The notes beneath the pieces are model-generated. The model was not told the DNA's origin, searched no databases, and worked only from the letters and a program-made list of their open reading frames with translations. Positions 39,653 through 49,582 of a stretch of DNA of 64,000 nt are shown here, piece by piece. This DNA is from Deltaproteobacteria bacterium (GTDB lineage Bacteria; Bdellovibrionota; JAJCYS01). Location of the stretch: assembly GCA_029262815.1 (NCBI GenBank), contig JAJCYS010000049.1, forward strand, positions 1 to 64,000, read 5' to 3'. Made by a program: the position numbers and the translations under genes. Position 1 is the stretch's first letter, and each line of letters starts with the position of its first letter.

Positions 39653-40814
39653 AAACTATCTTTTTAGAGTATAGTCTATATACCTTTGAAGGGTGAAGGT
39701 GAAATTTATTTAATGTATGTATTTGTGCAACATGGTCTTTTGGGACCCACCCTAATTCTAGGGTGTTGATTCCATCACGTGCCAGTTGTTCCACGGCTTT
39801 TTGCAAAAGCTGTATTTCATACCCAAAGTGTCTAAATGTATTTTTGACCATTAGCAAAACACATTTGGCTGTCTTAAGTTGTGTTTTTACAAAAGGGGCG
39901 AATAATCGTGCGAACGGTGCTTTGATGCCGTCAAATCGATGCATGATTTCATTTACATTAGGCAAGATGATCATACAACCCACAATGGTGTTTTGAGACT
40001 CGGCAATAAATACCCATTCTGGAATGGCCCATTTCAAATATGATTTGAACAAAAACTGCAATTCATGTTGCGATAAAGGGGTGAATCCTCTTTGTTGTTG
40101 CCATTCAGGATTGAAAATTTCCTTAAAACACGCTGTGAGTTGTTTTTTAAGGTTTCGTGAGGAGACTTTTCTGAGTTGGATTGAGTGATCGCCTGAATGT
40201 TGTTTTCTCAAAATATCGAGTTTAGACAAGATGGGGACAGGGTTTTTAAGCTGAATCTGATGGGTGTAAAGATCTTTTACGGGTTTGAATTTCAATTTTT
40301 CAAGTAGGCTCGAATAATAGGGTGGATTGTAGCTTGAGAGTATAAAAGGACTTTCTTGAAATCCTGAGATAAGAAGTCCGTAATTTTCATGAATGGTGAA
40401 ATTAACAGGGCCGTATAACGCTGTTTTACCTCGAAAATGACACCACTGTTCAGCAGCGTGAAGCAACTGTTTAGCCACAGGGAAATGTGGGATGCACTCA
40501 AAAAAACCAAAAAAACCAAGCCGATCATGATAAATGGCTTCATGGGGGCCATTGTGAATGGCTGCGATTCGTCCGATGGGTACCCGATTTTTATAGGCTA
40601 CAAAAAAAGCAGCATCTGAATGCTCAAAAAACGGATTCTTTGTTTTTGAAAATTTTCGAATGTTTTGGAGAAAAGATGTGGATCGCCATGCAGGATATGT
40701 TTTGTAAATTCTTTTGGGGAGGTTAATAAAATTTCTGAACTCGCGCCATGTTTTTACTTTTCGAACTGTGATTGCAGGATCAAAAAATCCCTGAATCACA
40801 TTGGGAGGGGTCAT
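39582..40814 (-). CDS. GNAT-superfamily protein, bacterial ceramide synthase-like (copy 1)
   Basis: RLGFFGFFECIP, ALYGPVNFTIHENYGLL, YNPPYYSSLLEKLKFKPVKDLY, ELGWVPKDHVAQIHTLNKFHLHPSKVYRLY; 4-bp overlap with SPT-like gene. Confidence 0.65.
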   Translation of the reverse strand: MTPPNVIQGFFDPAITVRKVKTWREFRNFINLPKRIYKTYPAWRSTSFLQNIRKFSKTKNPFFEHSDAAFFVAYKNRVPIGRIAAIHNGPHEAIYHDRLGFFGFFECIPHFPVAKQLLHAAEQWCHFRGKTALYGPVNFTIHENYGLLISGFQESPFILSSYNPPYYSSLLEKLKFKPVKDLYTHQIQLKNPVPILSKLDILRKQHSGDHSIQLRKVSSRNLKKQLTACFKEIFNPEWQQQRGFTPLSQHELQFLFKSYLKWAIPEWVFIAESQNTIVGCMIILPNVNEIMHRFDGIKAPFARLFAPFVKTQLKTAKCVLLMVKNTFRHFGYEIQLLQKAVEQLARDGINTLELGWVPKDHVAQIHTLNKFHLHPSKVYRLYSKKIVYEHDANYTHPRGTLYSFDSYNKS

Positions 40815-42046
40815 GACTGGATGAGCGGTAAGTCGAATTTCTTAAATAATTGAAGAATAACATCAGCGATTGTATCAAGCTCCTCCAGAGTATGGGTGGC
40901 CATATAAGAAGTGCGAATAACGCCTTTGCCGGGTGGGACAGCTGGTGAGACTACAGGGTTAGCAAAAATGCCTGATTCGAACAAAACTTTATTAAATTGA
41001 AAGGTAAGAAGATCTGAGCCAATTTGAATGGGTACTATGGGTGTACTGTAGTTCAATATCGGAACGCCAGATTGTTTAAACTGTTTAGCAATGTAATTAA
41101 GGTTGTCCCAGAGCTTTTTTAGGCGTTCAGGATCATTCCTGAGAATGTGCAAACATGTACGAGCTGTAGCAACTGAAGCAGGTGGCAGAGAAGCTGAGAA
41201 CATATAGGGCCGAGCCTTATGTCGAATGAAATCTATAATTTTCTGATTGGCTGAAATGTACCCCCCGACAGTAGCGAAAGATTTACTAAAGGTGCCCGTA
41301 ATAATGTCAACCCGATCTTGACACCCAAAGTGATATGCAGTGCCTTCACCATGAGGTCCAAGGACACCAATGCCATGAGCATCATCGAGTACAATAGCCG
41401 CGTTGTACCGTTCTGCTAAATCACACAATGAGGGTAAATCTACAATGTCACCTGACATACTGAACACGCCGTCGGTAACGATTAATTTCCCAGGAGTATT
41501 TTTATATCGAATCAGTAGTCGTTCTAGATCAGCCATATTGTTGTGCTTGTACTTCACCATTCGGCCAAAAGATAACCTACACGCATCTATGAGTGAGGCG
41601 TGATTCTCTTCGTCAGAGAAAATGAGATCCCTACGACCTGCCAAGCAACTGACTGCTGATAGGTTTGTTTGATATCCCGTTGTAAGCACGAGTGTATCTT
41701 CACGTTTAAAAAAATCGGATAATTCAGCCTCTAGCAAGAGGTGAATGTCTAATGTGCCATTTAAAAAGCGCGATCCGGTACATCCACTCCCATATTTGTC
41801 AATGGCGTCTTTTGCGGCTTGGGTGACCTCAGGGTGTGTTGTTAGCCCTAAATAATTGTTAGAGCCCACCATGATTTTCTTTTCCCCATCAATATGCACA
41901 TCAGCATCAGCGCTTGATTGGATGGGTCGAAAATAGGGGTACACACCCGCTTTTCTTACGTTGTTTGCGTCTTGGAAGGTATAAACTTTTTCGAGCACGC
42001 CATCATCATCTGCGAGCGTATGGACCTTCCACGAATTTTGATCCAT
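40811..42046 (-). CDS. Serine palmitoyltransferase-like alpha-oxoamine synthase (AOS family)
   Basis: GSNNYLGLTTHPEV, GSGCTGSRFLNGTLDIH, DEENHASLIDACRLSFG, LDDAHGIGVLGPHGEG, GTFSKSFATVGGYI PLP-Lys. Confidence 0.85.
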   Translation of the reverse strand: MDQNSWKVHTLADDDGVLEKVYTFQDANNVRKAGVYPYFRPIQSSADADVHIDGEKKIMVGSNNYLGLTTHPEVTQAAKDAIDKYGSGCTGSRFLNGTLDIHLLLEAELSDFFKREDTLVLTTGYQTNLSAVSCLAGRRDLIFSDEENHASLIDACRLSFGRMVKYKHNNMADLERLLIRYKNTPGKLIVTDGVFSMSGDIVDLPSLCDLAERYNAAIVLDDAHGIGVLGPHGEGTAYHFGCQDRVDIITGTFSKSFATVGGYISANQKIIDFIRHKARPYMFSASLPPASVATARTCLHILRNDPERLKKLWDNLNYIAKQFKQSGVPILNYSTPIVPIQIGSDLLTFQFNKVLFESGIFANPVVSPAVPPGKGVIRTSYMATHTLEELDTIADVILQLFKKFDLPLIQS

Positions 42047-42126
42047 AAGACTATTTTCTCATATTTTGCCCAAATTATCACATGACATTGCAAACTTAGG
42101 GGGTCTCATCCCATAATGAAAGCTAT

Positions 42127-43161
42127 ATGTGGCTAATAACAGGTGGTACAGGCCTAGTGGGGCGAGCACTGGTACGAAGTCTGATTCAGGATAATGTCCC
42201 AGTTGTACTTCTTGTGCGCAAGCGCAAACGACTGAAAACTATCTTTCAGGATGAGAGTAACTTTTTTACGAATACGCTTTCTGCCAAGGTCGTTTTAGGA
42301 GATCTGGGACACCTGGATAATTTAATTCCTCACTTAGACTCGATTCAAGGCGTCATTCATTTGGCTGCGACGCTGACAGCTCACAATCAAGCTGCATTTT
42401 TGGATACAAATTTCAGAGGGACTCAGCGATTGCATAAACGATTGTTTTCGCATAATAAGGCACTTCGCTGGATCCAAGTTTCGAGTCTTGCTGCTAATGG
42501 TCCCGTCCCTTTTACATCGGAGGGGTTGGATCCTAGGTTCGATCAAAATATGCCTATTTCGCACTATGGGCAATCAAAACTATTGGCAGACAGTTATTTG
42601 AAGGATGTTCATCCATCTGATCAGTTGGCTATCGTACGACCGGGTATTGTATTTGGAGACGAAGATCAGGCTTGGTTGCCGTTTCTGAAGTTAATTAATA
42701 AAGGAATCGAGCCTAAATGGCGAGGGGCCGTGATGCCGTATTTTTCGATGATAGATGTGAACCATTTGGTACACGTATTGCGTAAATTGATGGGCACCCC
42801 TTTAAATCAGATCGAGACCTTGTATCCGGCTTTTGAAAAACCCATGCATTGGGATCAAATGTTCAATGTTTGGAAAACAAGCTTGGAATTGCATTCAGGG
42901 GTGAAACACTCAACAATTAAGTTGCCCATCACACCAATCCTGCTTAAAGGGCTAGGCAGTATCTTTTCGTTACTTGGGATAGTTCCTGGCTTGAGCAGGA
43001 CATTGTCCGCCTCGGGGGATAAATTTTATGAAATGGCAGCACATCACTGGGCCAAAGACGGGTATTCTCAAATGGCTGATTTAGGCTTATCAATGCCTAA
43101 ATCAGGGGAAAAGCACTGGCAAGCCTGTATTCAAAGTTGGCAAAACAAGGGTTGGGTTTGA
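42127..43161 (+). CDS. Extended-SDR NAD-dependent epimerase/dehydratase (CerR-like candidate)
   Basis: LITGGTGLVGRALVRSL; YGQSKLLAD catalytic YxxxK; divergent from SPT-like gene. Confidence 0.8.
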   Translation: MWLITGGTGLVGRALVRSLIQDNVPVVLLVRKRKRLKTIFQDESNFFTNTLSAKVVLGDLGHLDNLIPHLDSIQGVIHLAATLTAHNQAAFLDTNFRGTQRLHKRLFSHNKALRWIQVSSLAANGPVPFTSEGLDPRFDQNMPISHYGQSKLLADSYLKDVHPSDQLAIVRPGIVFGDEDQAWLPFLKLINKGIEPKWRGAVMPYFSMIDVNHLVHVLRKLMGTPLNQIETLYPAFEKPMHWDQMFNVWKTSLELHSGVKHSTIKLPITPILLKGLGSIFSLLGIVPGLSRTLSASGDKFYEMAAHHWAKDGYSQMADLGLSMPKSGEKHWQACIQSWQNKGWV

Positions 43162-43286
43162 TGATCTCATCTCGAAATTATCTTTGAGCCCGGTTTTGCA
43201 GGTCTTTTTTGGGTTTATTACGGTTAAGCGCTTGTTTTTATTATGTGTAAAAAAGCTGATTAATAGCAGAAAAAAGCCGAGAAATA

Positions 43287-43356
43287 GTTTACAAACGTTG
43301 AAAAAGAGCCTAAATTTAATGGCTGAGCCCTTTTTCTTTAAAAAGGCTTTGTAAAC
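43287..43356 (+). promoter_or_regulatory. Structured rpsA leader element
   Basis: GTTTACAAA...TTTGTAAAC outer inverted repeat with internal GAAAAAG/CTTTTTC and AGCC/GGCT pairings. Confidence 0.4.
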
Positions 43357-43435
43357 GTGGAAAAGAGTGGGGTATGGTTGGTTCCTTAGTTAAGGCCCGT
43401 TACCCTTGTGTATTAACGATTTTAGGAGTTCGTTT

Positions 43436-45124
43436 ATGAATGAACCTGTGGTTCCAAACGATAAAGTAGAAACCTTTCGCAATTTAGGTATAGAAGTTTT
43501 TGTTAATGATCAAGTAGAAGACGGTGAGGAAGCGGATGCTGAGCTCACAGATTTCGAAAAAATGCTTTCTGAAAGTGCCCAGGACGAGCCTGGTGTAGCA
43601 GTGGGTTCCGTCGTTCAAGGAATTGTTGTTAAAACGCATAGTGACGGTGTTCTGGTTGATATTGGTCATAAGTCTGAAGGGTTGATTCAAAAAAACGAAT
43701 TTTTAAGCCCCACAGGGGAAATCAATGTATCTGAAGGCGACACGATTGAAGTTTATATAGAAAAAATTGAAGATGATGAAGGCATGGTTCAGCTGAGTAA
43801 ACAAAAAGCTGATCTGATTCGTGTATGGGATAAAATCGCATGGGCCTGCCAGGAAGATCAAGTTATCGAAGGTACAATTATTGGAAAAGTCAAAGGTGGG
43901 CTAGCCGTTGATATCGGTGTAAAGGCCTTTTTGCCTGGTAGTCAGGTTGATATTCGTCCCGTTAAAAACGTTGAGCACCTCGTGGGACAGATTATGAAGT
44001 TTAAAGTTATCAAGTTTAACAAACGACGTGGCAACATTGTGTTGTCTCGTAAGGCAATTGTTGAGCTTGAGCGTAAAGATCTTCAGAAGAAGCTTGAAGA
44101 TATGGTTAAAGAAGGTGCAGTGATCGAAGGTACCGTTAAGAACATTACAGATTATGGTATCTTTGTGGACCTCGGTGGTATGGATGGACTACTCCACATT
44201 ACAGATATGAGTTGGGGTCGGGTCAAACATCCTTCTCAGCTATTTGATGTCGGTGATAATATCAAAGCAAAAGTATTAAAATATGATCCTGAGAAACAGC
44301 GAATTTCCTTGGGTGTTAAACAACTTGAGCCTGATCCTTGGCAGTCATTGGCTGAGAAATACAAGATCAGCGACAAAATCAAAGGCCGCGTTGTAGCGTT
44401 AGCTGATTATGGTGCTTTTGTTGAGCTTGAGCCAGGGCTTGAAGGACTGATTCATGTGTCTGAGATGAGCTGGACTCAAAAGGTCAAGCATCCATCACAG
44501 ATTCTTAAAGAACAAGATTTAGTCGAAGCTGTCATTCTTGAATTAGATACAGCTAGCCGACGAATGTCACTTGGATTGAAGCAATTGAACAGCAATCCAT
44601 GGGTAGGTCTTGAAGAAAAATATCCTGTGGGTACTCGATTGAGAACCGCCATTACAAATATTACAGATTTCGGAATATTCGTAAAAATCGAAGACGACAT
44701 TGACGGGTTGGTCCACACCAGCGATATCGTTTGGATTGGAGATGGCCGTGATGAGTTGAAGCAACACAAAGCGGGCGATGAGGTTGAAGTTGAGGTGCTG
44801 GCCATCGACGGTGAGAACCACAAATTTTCACTTGGCATGAAACAACTTACAGAAAGTCCCTGGGAGTCATTCCGCAAGGAGTACTTCGTTGGGTCGGTTG
44901 TTGAAGGTGAAGTTACCAAAGTCGCAGATTTTGGTGTCTTCTTGAGGATTATCCCTGGTGTTGAAGGGTTGATTCATATTTCTGAGTTGTCCCATGAACG
45001 CATTGAACATCCTAAGAAATTTTGTCAATCTGGGGAAGTACTGAAGGCAGAGATTCGCTCTATCGATGATGAGGCACACAAAGTCTCATTGAGCGTAAAA
45101 GCTGTTTCTGGTGATGGCGATTAA
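43436..45124 (+). CDS. rpsA: 30S ribosomal protein S1
   Basis: Repeated S1 domains (GTVKNITDYGIFVDLGGMDGLLHITDMSWGRVKHPSQ, GRVVALADYGAFVELEPGLEGLIHVSEMSW...); SD TAGGAG before ATG 43436. Confidence 0.96.
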   Translation: MNEPVVPNDKVETFRNLGIEVFVNDQVEDGEEADAELTDFEKMLSESAQDEPGVAVGSVVQGIVVKTHSDGVLVDIGHKSEGLIQKNEFLSPTGEINVSEGDTIEVYIEKIEDDEGMVQLSKQKADLIRVWDKIAWACQEDQVIEGTIIGKVKGGLAVDIGVKAFLPGSQVDIRPVKNVEHLVGQIMKFKVIKFNKRRGNIVLSRKAIVELERKDLQKKLEDMVKEGAVIEGTVKNITDYGIFVDLGGMDGLLHITDMSWGRVKHPSQLFDVGDNIKAKVLKYDPEKQRISLGVKQLEPDPWQSLAEKYKISDKIKGRVVALADYGAFVELEPGLEGLIHVSEMSWTQKVKHPSQILKEQDLVEAVILELDTASRRMSLGLKQLNSNPWVGLEEKYPVGTRLRTAITNITDFGIFVKIEDDIDGLVHTSDIVWIGDGRDELKQHKAGDEVEVEVLAIDGENHKFSLGMKQLTESPWESFRKEYFVGSVVEGEVTKVADFGVFLRIIPGVEGLIHISELSHERIEHPKKFCQSGEVLKAEIRSIDDEAHKVSLSVKAVSGDGD

Positions 45125-45212
45125 TAAATCTAAAATAATGTGAATCCCGTCATTCCGGAGTTGATTTTGGAATGATGGGATTTAGTTAATTTCCAAATTA
45201 CCATATCGTTTA

Positions 45213-45254
45213 AAAGAGCCCCTAGAGTGTCACTCTAGGGGCTCTTTTTCTTTT
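45213..45254 (+). terminator. Rho-independent terminator after rpsA
   Basis: AGAGCCCCTAGAGTG TCACTCTAGGGGCTCT followed by T-tract. Confidence 0.95.
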
Positions 45255-45273
45255 TTTGTGATACGATGATCAC

Positions 45274-46185
45274 GTGATTGAACAACATAGAGAACATTCG
45301 TTTCGTATTTGGGGCATCGTGCTGCTCGTCTTGACCCTTGTAGTTATGGGACTCCTATTCATTAAGTTGATTGGCTCTGAAAGGCCATCAGGCAGTGGGT
45401 CGATCCTGGGGAAGAAGAAGGATCGTATAGCCGTTATTGAAGTGACCGGACCTATCATGAGTTCGAAAGGGACAATTTCAAAAATTCGTCAGCTTGATAA
45501 AACAAGAAATATTGCCGCGGTTATTGTGCGAATCAATTCCCCGGGTGGCGGAGTGGGTCCCTCCCAAGAAATTTATGAAGCTATCAAATTCTATCGAGAG
45601 AAACACAAAGACATGAAAGTTGTAGTCTCAATGGGATCCGTAGCAGCGTCTGGCGGGTACTGGATCGCAATGGCGTGCGACAAGATTTATGCGAATGCGG
45701 GGACTATGACTGGTAGTATCGGTGTGCTTTTAGAATTGGTTAATTTAAAGAAACTGTTTCATTGGATGATGGTAAAACGAGAAACTTTGAAAGCTGGCAA
45801 GTACAAGGATGTTGGCAACATGGCGCGAGATATGACGCCAGAAGAGCGAAAGTTACTCGAGAGTTTGCTCAAAGAAATGCATCAGCAATTTCGAGATGTG
45901 GTCAAATCAGCCCGTGGGTTAACAGATAAAGATATTAATGTGCTTGCTCAAGGACAGGTATTTACGGGTAAAAAAGCTAAGTCATTGAAACTAATTGATG
46001 AATTAGGTGGTTTTACGAAAGTGGTTGAAGATTTAAAGACTGAATTAAATCTTTCAGAACGTGTCGAGATTATTTATCCAGAACCCCCCAAAAACTTTGG
46101 AGATTATCTGGAACATTTTACTCAAACCACGATTGATAAAGTGGTTCAAACGGTTCTTGGCTATAAAGGAAATATCGGTTTTTAA
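45274..46185 (+). CDS. sppA: Signal peptide peptidase SppA (S49)
   Basis: VIVRINSPGGGVGPSQEIYEAI, GSVAASGGYWIAMACDKIYANAGTMTGSIGV. Confidence 0.93.
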   Translation: MIEQHREHSFRIWGIVLLVLTLVVMGLLFIKLIGSERPSGSGSILGKKKDRIAVIEVTGPIMSSKGTISKIRQLDKTRNIAAVIVRINSPGGGVGPSQEIYEAIKFYREKHKDMKVVVSMGSVAASGGYWIAMACDKIYANAGTMTGSIGVLLELVNLKKLFHWMMVKRETLKAGKYKDVGNMARDMTPEERKLLESLLKEMHQQFRDVVKSARGLTDKDINVLAQGQVFTGKKAKSLKLIDELGGFTKVVEDLKTELNLSERVEIIYPEPPKNFGDYLEHFTQTTIDKVVQTVLGYKGNIGF

Positions 46186-46202
46186 ACGTTAAGAGGGGTA
46201 AG

Positions 46203-46730
46203 ATGAAACAGTTATGGGCGCCATGGCGACTTGAGTATGTGCGGGGGGTTACAAACAAAGAGGAAGAAGCTTGTGTTTTCTGCGGTATCCTTGATCAGAA
46301 GCCTGATCCCGACAATCTAGTTCTTTATGTTTCCAAACATTGGGGTGTGGTTTTGAATCGGTACCCCTATAGCAATGGTCATGTGCTCATACTTCCCAGA
46401 GCCCATATCTCTGAAATCAATCAACTAGAAAGTGGATTTTTAACAACGCTTGGTCCGGTTATTTCAACTGTAGAGACGGCCTTAAAACGGTGCTATAACC
46501 CCCACGGAATGAATGTCGGAGTTAATTTGGGTCGAGCTGCAGGGGCAGGGATTCCTGATCATTTACATTTTCATGTGGTGCCACGTTGGATGGGAGATAC
46601 GAATTTTATGCCTGTACTGGCTGAAGTACGATGTATTAATGATCACCTCACAAGTATGTATAATAAGATTAAGCCCCATCTCGAGGAAGCATTCAGGAGG
46701 TCTCATGAAGAGTTTAAAAGTGATTGTTGA
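46203..46730 (+). CDS. HIT family nucleotide hydrolase/phosphorylase
   Basis: HLHFHVVPR histidine triad; CVFCG zinc-type pair. Confidence 0.93.
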   Translation: MKQLWAPWRLEYVRGVTNKEEEACVFCGILDQKPDPDNLVLYVSKHWGVVLNRYPYSNGHVLILPRAHISEINQLESGFLTTLGPVISTVETALKRCYNPHGMNVGVNLGRAAGAGIPDHLHFHVVPRWMGDTNFMPVLAEVRCINDHLTSMYNKIKPHLEEAFRRSHEEFKSDC

Positions 46731-47157
46731 GTTTGGTTTCTTTCTAGTTCTTATTTTAGGTGGAATTTACTTCGGAAGTCAGAATGTTGAGCCCGTTAGA
46801 ATTATGGTTCTGGGAAAGCTATTGGAGCCATTGCCCCTTTGGATGTTAATGTTGGTTTCCTTCGGTCTGGGATCTGTATTAGCCGGTTGCTTCTTCTCGT
46901 ATGAGTTGGTGAAATTATGGCTTGAGGCTAAACGCCTGAGAAAAGAATCTGACAAGGACTCTACAACGTTAACCACAATTGATGCAAAATCCATTGATAA
47001 AGGTCTTTCGGCTTCTTCTTCTTCGTTTCTCAAATCATCAAGTGGTGACTTGTCCTCTGGGTATGATAGTTTTGGTTCGCCAAAGTCGTCACCTTCGACT
47101 TCTGTACGTCCGTCTTATGTACCTCCATCTAGTATTCGGCCTCCGAGTATAGACTAA
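46705..47157 (+). CDS. LapA-like (DUF1049) membrane protein
   Basis: AGGAGG SD before ATG 46705; GGIYFGSQNVEPVRIMVLGKLLEPLPLWMLMLVSFGLGSVLAG; Ser-rich tail; ORF-track start at 46513 is too long. Confidence 0.78.
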   Translation: MKSLKVIVEFGFFLVLILGGIYFGSQNVEPVRIMVLGKLLEPLPLWMLMLVSFGLGSVLAGCFFSYELVKLWLEAKRLRKESDKDSTTLTTIDAKSIDKGLSASSSSFLKSSSGDLSSGYDSFGSPKSSPSTSVRPSYVPPSSIRPPSID

Positions 47158-47180
47158 GAGCTTCAGTAGCATTTATCCCC

Positions 47181-48521
47181 ATGCATCTGGAATCTTTTGA
47201 GGATTTGGTACGCCTTTTCTACGATTGGAAAAAAGTTCCGTTTAAAATCAAGCCTAAACTCTCTGATTTAGTTTCTTTTTCGGCACAACATGCAGAAGAT
47301 CGAGCTACGCTGTTCTACTGGGGGTTAGGTGCCGTTCGAAAATTTATTCCTTCACAATGGTGGGTGGAGCAACAAAGTCGTAAAACACCGCCGCCATTTG
47401 CGATGACGGTGCTCGAGTTACTTGCAGCAAAAACACTTTTAAGTAAAGAGCTCAGGAAAGCTGATATTAATCTGGCTATTGATCTTCTGAAACGCCATTT
47501 TCCATCTCCAATTGTCAAATGGGGATATGCGCTGATGATGAAGCTCCAAAAAGGCCATCTGTTTGAAGCCCTCAATGGAGCTCCCGCTCACATACAGGCA
47601 GGTCAACCCAAAGCATTGTTTGAATGGCTTAAGACTACCTACGGCTTAACAGACGCTGATTGTATTTCGCAGTGCCTTGTTAAGGATTGCCCACATCCCC
47701 TCAGCTTGCGTGTGGATCCAAACCATTTGAGCCGTACAAAGTTAAGTAAGTTGCTCCAAGCAGAGTTTAAGGCGACTGCTAGCGAAATCCAACCGACAAA
47801 TCCGTGGGGATTGTATTGTGAAGGACTCCGCATGCCTATTGAGAATCATGCTTTATTTAAGAGTGGACAGATGAGTATTCAATCCGAAAGCTCTATTGTG
47901 ATTGGACATTTGCTTTCATCGGTTCTATCTCAATCGAGTCATGTGCTAGATATGGCAGCGCCACCGGGGGGGAAATCCTTACTCATGTGGCAAACTGCCA
48001 ATCTTAAATCCATTACGGTTATGGGCAAGTCCCAAGATCGGTTAGATACGACGATCCAGAATTTAAAAAGAGATAAACACTGTCAACCCCAAGGGGTTGT
48101 ACATGATGTACAAGAGAGCACTTTACCCCAATTTAATCGTCCCTTTGATTTTATTCTATGTGATGTGCCCTGTTCCAACTTGGGTACCTTGTTCTCAAAA
48201 CCTGATGTTCGTTTTTTGCATCGTGATTTCTCCGATTTGCATCAAATTACGACGCTCCAAGCTCGTTTTCTAGAGTTAGCAGCCCGGTGGATAAAACCAG
48301 GGGGCATGATTGCTTATGTGACCTGTTCTCAAACCCATGAAGAGACTGAAGGACTTCTGGGTGAATTTTTAAAAGATGCTAGAGGGCAGTTTGAGAGTTA
48401 TTCTTTATCCAATCATGACAGATGGTACAAGCCGGGTTTATATGGTCTTTCGTATGAATGGTTTGCACGCCCCTTTTGGGATGGCTATTATATAGCTGTA
48501 TTAAAGAGAGGGATGAAATGA
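47181..48521 (+). CDS. rsmB: RsmB/NOP2-Sun-type RNA m5C methyltransferase
   Basis: VLDMAAPPGGKSLLMW, CDVPCSNLGTL, YVTCSQTHEETE. Confidence 0.85.
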   Translation: MHLESFEDLVRLFYDWKKVPFKIKPKLSDLVSFSAQHAEDRATLFYWGLGAVRKFIPSQWWVEQQSRKTPPPFAMTVLELLAAKTLLSKELRKADINLAIDLLKRHFPSPIVKWGYALMMKLQKGHLFEALNGAPAHIQAGQPKALFEWLKTTYGLTDADCISQCLVKDCPHPLSLRVDPNHLSRTKLSKLLQAEFKATASEIQPTNPWGLYCEGLRMPIENHALFKSGQMSIQSESSIVIGHLLSSVLSQSSHVLDMAAPPGGKSLLMWQTANLKSITVMGKSQDRLDTTIQNLKRDKHCQPQGVVHDVQESTLPQFNRPFDFILCDVPCSNLGTLFSKPDVRFLHRDFSDLHQITTLQARFLELAARWIKPGGMIAYVTCSQTHEETEGLLGEFLKDARGQFESYSLSNHDRWYKPGLYGLSYEWFARPFWDGYYIAVLKRGMK

Positions 48522-49576
48522 CTATTTGGATATCAAAAAAAATCGACGAATCTGTCATACAAAATTTAATGCAGGGCTTATCGCCTCTGGGAATTGCTGT
48601 ACATGTATTTGCAGATGATCGGGGACTTGACATTGATGAAGGGGATTGGATTGTTTCAGTTCCGGCTGATTCCGTAAGTTCATCTGGTGGGGAATTTCAT
48701 GTTGTAATTTCAGAAACATCTGTGAATTCAGGTGATATGGTGATTCCGAAATCCCTAATTGAAACTGAAGCAGGGGTATCACAATTTGTTGAGATTTTTA
48801 AACGCGCATTACATCATTTTGGTGGGCTTAAGATGCAAGCCACAGATATTCAACTACGTATTCAAGAAGTCTCTGAGGTCATTGAAGGACAACGAAATTG
48901 TCTGCAGTCGCTGTTTCGTTCAGGGCTGAGAAAATCATTCCCCAAACATCCTCGCTTTGAAGCTACAGTTCAGTATATTGATGCGCCAGAGCCTCAAACA
49001 ATTCATTTTTTTGACTACTTCGGTCAAAGTGATTTAGATTATCTTTGGATATTTGCGCTGAATACCCAATCCTACCAAGACTCTTCTACAATGATCGATC
49101 TCTTGATGGAATCCAATCCTCTGGAATATGATGGGGACGATCCAGAAAAATTTATGAAGGTTTGGCAATCCCAAATCTCTCAGTTGGGAGAGATGAACGG
49201 CGGGTTACATTGGGCGTGGGTGTATATTGATTGTTTAAAAAGCGAGCTGTGTTCATTCAGTAATCAGGTGCGATCAGAATTTTTGTCTATTTGGACGCCC
49301 TCTAAGTACGTGGCCATCAATTCTTCAGATTCGAGTGTAAAAAAACCAGTTCAGATAAAGCCTGATGAATTTATGTTACTATCTACGGCTATGTTGCCGA
49401 GTGCTGACAAGCAATATCTCGATTCTTTGGCAGATCAGTTTCATTCTGCAAACGCGACAGACCGGACTTCTTTATCGGAGTATCACGAACGGTTTTTACT
49501 ATTCTCATATCAGCAGTTGAAGCAGGGTGGCGCTTCCTTATTACTTCGACCTAAGTTGCAAGCCTTGAAAAGGTGA
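48518..49576 (+). CDS. Hypothetical protein between rsmB-like gene and polA
   Basis: ATGA overlap with rsmB stop; no recognised family. Confidence 0.65.
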   Translation: MTIWISKKIDESVIQNLMQGLSPLGIAVHVFADDRGLDIDEGDWIVSVPADSVSSSGGEFHVVISETSVNSGDMVIPKSLIETEAGVSQFVEIFKRALHHFGGLKMQATDIQLRIQEVSEVIEGQRNCLQSLFRSGLRKSFPKHPRFEATVQYIDAPEPQTIHFFDYFGQSDLDYLWIFALNTQSYQDSSTMIDLLMESNPLEYDGDDPEKFMKVWQSQISQLGEMNGGLHWAWVYIDCLKSELCSFSNQVRSEFLSIWTPSKYVAINSSDSSVKKPVQIKPDEFMLLSTAMLPSADKQYLDSLADQFHSANATDRTSLSEYHERFLLFSYQQLKQGGASLLLRPKLQALKR

Positions 49577-49582
49577 AACAAA

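Noticed and set aside
44476-44919. 147-aa minus-strand ORF in rpsA
   Set aside because: Shadow ORF; Ser/Thr/Pro-rich composition reflects the antisense of S1 repeats
46513-46704. N-terminal part of the 214-aa ORF at 46513-47157
   Set aside because: Out-of-frame overlap with the HIT gene; the LapA-like protein has a good SD and ATG at 46705
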